Source: Knufia peltigerae (Eukaryota; Ascomycota; Eurotiomycetes; Chaetothyriales; Trichomeriaceae). From it: a stretch of DNA of 64,000 nt. The translations under genes were made by a program, and so were the position numbers. The stretch covers positions 1-64,000 of the forward strand of contig JAPDRN010000104.1 in NCBI GenBank assembly GCA_030247855.1. The letters are read 5' to 3'. The notes beneath the pieces were generated by a model. The model was given only the letters and a program-made list of their open reading frames with translations. It made no database searches and was not told the DNA's origin. The stretch's first letter is position 1; each line of letters starts with the position of its first letter. This document shows positions 60,986 through 64,000 of this stretch, one piece after another.

Positions 60986-62440
60986 ATGCAAACGTCCTAT
61001 CCCCTGCGCCAGCAATGGCTCGGCAACGTCCGTGGTGATCTGCTGTCCGGTGCCGTTGTTGCCCTGGCGCTGATTCCCGAAGCCATCGCGTTCTCGCTGA
61101 TCGCTGGCGTCGACCCCAAGGTCGGCCTGTATGCCGCGTTCTCCATCGCCGTGATCACCGCCATCGCCGGCGGCCGGCCGGGCATGATCTCCGCCGCCAC
61201 CGGCGCGATGGCGCTGGTGATGGTTGATCTCGTTCGTGATCACGGCCTGCAGTACCTGTTCGCCGCCAGCATCCTGGCCGGCCTGCTGCAGGTAGTGGCC
61301 GGCGTGTTCAAACTCGGTTCGTTGATGCGCTTCGTATCGCGCTCGGTCATCACCGGCTTCGTCAACGCACTGGCCATACTGATCTTCCTGGCGCAGATGC
61401 CGGAACTGATCGGCCGCGGCCCCACCGTCTACGTCCTGTGCGCCGCCGCGCTGGCGATCATCTACCTGCTGCCACGGGTTACCCGCGCTGTACCTTCGCC
61501 GCTGGTGGCCATTGCCGTGTTGACAGCGGTGGTGATGGGGTTCGGCATCGACGTACGCAGCGTCGGCGACATGGGCCGGCTGCCCGACAGCCTGCCGCAC
61601 TTCTTCATCCCCGACGTGCCGTTGACGTGGGACACCCTGCGCATCCTGCTGCCGGTATCGGCGACGCTGGCGGTGGTCGGCCTGCTCGAATCGATGATGA
61701 CCCTGCAGATCGTCGAGGACATCACCGAGACGCCCAGCGAACGCAACCGCGAATGCGTCGGCCAGGGGGTGGCCAATACGGTCACCGGTTTTCTCGGTGG
61801 CATGGCCGGCTGCGCGATGATCGGCCAGTCGGTCATCAACGTGACCTCCGGTGGCCGCGGGCGCCTGTCCTGCCTGGTGGCCGGCGTACTGCTGCTGGTG
61901 CTGGTGGTGTACGGCAGCGACCTGGTGCGGCAGATTCCGATGGCCGCGCTGGTGGCGGTGATGATCATGGTCAGCATCGGCACCTTCAGCTGGCGCTCGC
62001 TGCGCGACCTGCGCACGCATCCACGCAGTTCGTCGGCGGTGATGCTGCTGACCGTGGTGGTCACCGTGGCCACCCATGATCTGGCCAAGGGCGTGCTGAG
62101 CGGCGTGCTGTTGTCGGCGCTGTTCTTCGCGCGAAAGGTCGGCCGCATGCTGGATGTGCAGTGCGAGGAGGCCGGTGATACGCAGGTCTACCGCGTGCGC
62201 GGCCAGGTGTTCTTCGCCTCCGCCGGACAGCTGGGTGCGGCGTTTGATTACCAACGCGTGGCACAGAAGGTTGAGATCGACCTGCGCGACGCCCACCTGT
62301 GGGATCTGACTGCCGTCGCCGCGCTGCAACGCGCGCAGGAAAAACTGGCCGCGCACGGTGCCGAGGTCAGCGCTGTCGGCCTCAACGCCGCCAGCCAGAC
62401 GCTGATCGAACAGGTGGGAGGCAGGGGCGGTGCGCACTAA
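60986..62440 (+). CDS. SulP-family anion transporter
   Basis: A 484-residue inner-membrane protein with a SulP (sulfate/bicarbonate-type) membrane domain of about 10-14 helices. The N-terminal motif ALIPEAIAFSLIAGVDPKVG and SAATGAMALVMVDLV are characteristic. A C-terminal STAS domain starts at about residue 400 (VYRVRGQVFFASAGQL; IDLRDAHLWDLTAVAAL). Length and STAS are normal. Substrate (sulfate or bicarbonate) cannot be told from sequence. The 232-base gap before it shows no recognised regulatory RNA. Confidence 0.9.
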   Translation: MQTSYPLRQQWLGNVRGDLLSGAVVALALIPEAIAFSLIAGVDPKVGLYAAFSIAVITAIAGGRPGMISAATGAMALVMVDLVRDHGLQYLFAASILAGLLQVVAGVFKLGSLMRFVSRSVITGFVNALAILIFLAQMPELIGRGPTVYVLCAAALAIIYLLPRVTRAVPSPLVAIAVLTAVVMGFGIDVRSVGDMGRLPDSLPHFFIPDVPLTWDTLRILLPVSATLAVVGLLESMMTLQIVEDITETPSERNRECVGQGVANTVTGFLGGMAGCAMIGQSVINVTSGGRGRLSCLVAGVLLLVLVVYGSDLVRQIPMAALVAVMIMVSIGTFSWRSLRDLRTHPRSSSAVMLLTVVVTVATHDLAKGVLSGVLLSALFFARKVGRMLDVQCEEAGDTQVYRVRGQVFFASAGQLGAAFDYQRVAQKVEIDLRDAHLWDLTAVAALQRAQEKLAAHGAEVSAVGLNAASQTLIEQVGGRGGAH

Positions 62441-62544
62441 CAACCTCCTTGCCGTTCTCATCTGCAAGTTTTCTTATTGAGGCATGCTTTCGCCAAATAC
62501 ACTGTGATCGCGTGCACTCGGCACAGATCAGAAAAGGACGACAG

Positions 62545-63000
62545 ATGAGCGCAGCACGCGTGTTTCCGTTATTTCTGTATTTCGCACTGGGGCTTGGTTT
62601 GACGGCGCTATCGCCCATTGCGGTTGCGACCTCGCCCCGCATCGTTATCGAACATGTTTCCCACCATCGCGCGGGAACCGCTGAGGCGGCGGCGATCGCA
62701 CGGTGGCTGGACAGCATCCCGGATGCGGATCGGCGGACGATGGAGCTGGGCACGATTACGGTGCGGCAGCGCCGGCTCCCCACCGATGCGCGGGCCTCTG
62801 CTGCAGTGGCCCCTCCCGTTCCGCTTCCGGCCTCGGGTGCTGCCGGTGAGAAGATCACCATCACCAATGAGCTTCCCGGTGGCTTCGTGGAAACCTGGAC
62901 GTTCCAGTGGGTTGGGGGAGAGGGTGGGGGCGGTTGGAAGCAGACCGATTACGAAACGCACGCGCCGATCGTGCAGCCTGATCGGCCCAACGAACTGTGA
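62545..63000 (+). CDS. Hypothetical secreted protein
   Basis: A 151-residue protein with a signal peptide (ARVFPLFLYFALGLGLTALS then IAVA, cut near residue 28) and no recognised domain. The mature part has a Pro/Ala-rich middle (ASAAVAPPVPLPASGAAG) and a Gly/Trp-rich end (FQWVGGEGGGGWKQTDYET). AAAAGGA (62533-62539) is its ribosome site. Function unknown. Neighbour of a broken lipoprotein gene. Confidence 0.7.
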   Translation: MSAARVFPLFLYFALGLGLTALSPIAVATSPRIVIEHVSHHRAGTAEAAAIARWLDSIPDADRRTMELGTITVRQRRLPTDARASAAVAPPVPLPASGAAGEKITITNELPGGFVETWTFQWVGGEGGGGWKQTDYETHAPIVQPDRPNEL

Positions 63001-63200
63001 TGGAGCGGTGGTGGCCGGTCCCAGCAGGTCACCGCCCGCGAAGGTTGGTCGCGTCAAGTTTCTGCGACACCGGCCAGGAAAACGGAATCCGGTCAGCCAT
63101 CTGAAACCGCACCTGTCGTAGGATCTGCACCATGATCGGGGCAGATGGACGGCCCCTCCCGGCCGGTGCCCGCTGGCGACACGCAAGGGAGATTCAAGCA

Positions 63201-64000
63201 ATGCAGGCAATGGATGCCCGTCGGGGCAATGAGCAGATCGCCTCCGGCCGTCGGTACTGGAAGATGCTGGCCCTGTGCTTGGTGCTCGCCGCCTGCCAGG
63301 CACCTTCTTCCCCTGCATCGGCCGAAGCCGCGGCCACCGCGGCACCGCTTGTCGCGGCATCGCCGACAGCCTCCCCCGGCCCAGCGTCTGGTGATTCCTC
63401 CGGGTACCCTGATGCGTCCTACACGGACGGTCGCCTGCGCCCGGCTTATGGCTGGTGCGTGGATGGCGTGGAGGATGCGGGCAAGCTGCAGGCCTGCGGC
63501 AAGGACGAACTGGCCTATCAGGAAGGGCGCCTGCAGGAGGCTGCCGGCAAGGTCGCCGGGCTTGATGCGGCGGCGAAGAATGCGTTCCTGGCCACGCAGG
63601 CGACCTAGCGCAGCGATACCGATCGCCATTGCATCGCTGCGGTCACTGCCGGGGTGGATGACCTGCAGAAGGCACAGGAGTGCCGCCTGTTCCGCGTGGC
63701 CAACCGCGCTGACGCATTGCTGGCGCAGAGTGGCCCGCCCGATACCTCCTATACCCAGGCGCCGCTGCGGCCGGAGTACAGCCGTTGCGTGCAGGACGCG
63801 CATGGTATGAACGACCAGCTTGAAGCATGTGACGCCACCGAGTTGGCCTACCACCGCACGCAGATGGAGGAGGTGGTCGCGCGAATCATGGAAGGCCCCG
63901 ACGGCCCGGCCAAGGACCGCTGGATGGACGAGCAGGCCACCTGGGCCGAGGACACCGGCAAGCGCTGCAGTCCGGCCGCCGAGAGCGTCGGCCAGGTGCT
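63201..64000 (+). pseudogene. LprI-like (lysozyme-inhibitor family) lipoprotein, interrupted by amber codon
   Basis: Begins with a lipoprotein signal (YWKMLALCLVLAACQAPSS; lipobox LAAC) behind GGGAG. After a Ser/Ala/Pro linker it has a repeat with Cys pairs (YGWCVDG..., LQACGKDELAYQEGRLQ). At 63606-63608 there is an in-frame TAG. The frame then continues open with another repeat (RHCIAAV, ..YSRCVQDA, LEACDATELAYHR) to the window edge. In the second repeat the matching position is Trp (QATWAEDTGKRC versus QAT-stop-RSDTDRHC). A TGG to TAG change therefore explains the break. LprI-type (DUF1311) proteins inhibit lysozyme in the periplasm; the domain call is moderate. Incomplete at the right edge. 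Confidence 0.65.

Overview
The window looks like a chromosome segment of the Stenotrophomonas maltophilia group (Xanthomonadaceae). The GC content is high. Intergenic gaps repeatedly carry GTAG-type palindromes (GGTAGTGCCGGCCGCTGGCC and variants), which are characteristic of that species complex. Several loci are also typical of xanthomonads: a partial oleD, the ubiJ-ubiB pair, a LysR-aceB-aceA locus, and a XVIPCD-tailed type IV secretion effector with its lipoprotein immunity partner. No rRNA, tRNA, CRISPR array, insertion sequence or prophage was recognised.

Layout. 1-7.9 kb: end of an oleD-like reductase, a DUF1328 membrane peptide, ddl (-), ubiJ-ubiB-methyltransferase, an RNA pseudouridine synthase, a DUF2059 protein, arfB and an acyltransferase. 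8-16 kb: an M3 peptidase lipoprotein, two tandem degenerate AroQ-like genes, a signal peptidase I paralogue, a YnfM-like MFS exporter and two LysR regulators. 16-19 kb: the glyoxylate bypass (aceB, aceA). 19.4-24.6 kb: a putative RiPP system, made of a cNMP-binding/GGDEF protein, a cyclase-like TPR protein, a ~98-aa NHLP-type precursor and a SagB-like dehydrogenase. 24.7-30.3 kb: leucine catabolism (liuD, liuB, liuA) with a divergent TetR regulator. 30.4-36 kb: cytochrome c, secreted nuclease, DMT transporter, hydrolase and zapE. A duplicated zapE 3' end encloses a small orphan gene.

36-41 kb: a DUF2884 protein probably starting at ATT, then nrdA-nrdB. 41.2-43.1 kb: immunity lipoprotein and frameshifted T4SS effector. 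43-49.6 kb: LysE exporter, thioesterase, sirtuin, OYE-family reductase, LysR, purU, pncA and queH. A cobalamin riboswitch lies upstream of queH on its strand. 50-59 kb: patatin phospholipase, an ScfR-like regulator and the divergent valine-degradation operon mmsA-acd-ech-hibch-mmsB. 59-64 kb: ohr, a cation efflux protein, a SulP transporter, a secreted hypothetical protein, and an LprI-like lipoprotein gene broken by an in-frame amber codon that runs off the right edge.

How the genes work together. Two branched-chain amino acid pathways (liu and mms) and the glyoxylate bypass let the cell use amino acids and C2 units. The nrdAB, ubiJB, arfB, ddl and zapE genes are housekeeping. Accessory content is concentrated at the RiPP locus, the 35.3-36.0 kb duplication, the 41.2-43.1 kb effector pair and the right-hand end. 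Between genes, several palindromic repeat families keep their hairpins while their arm sequences differ from copy to copy.
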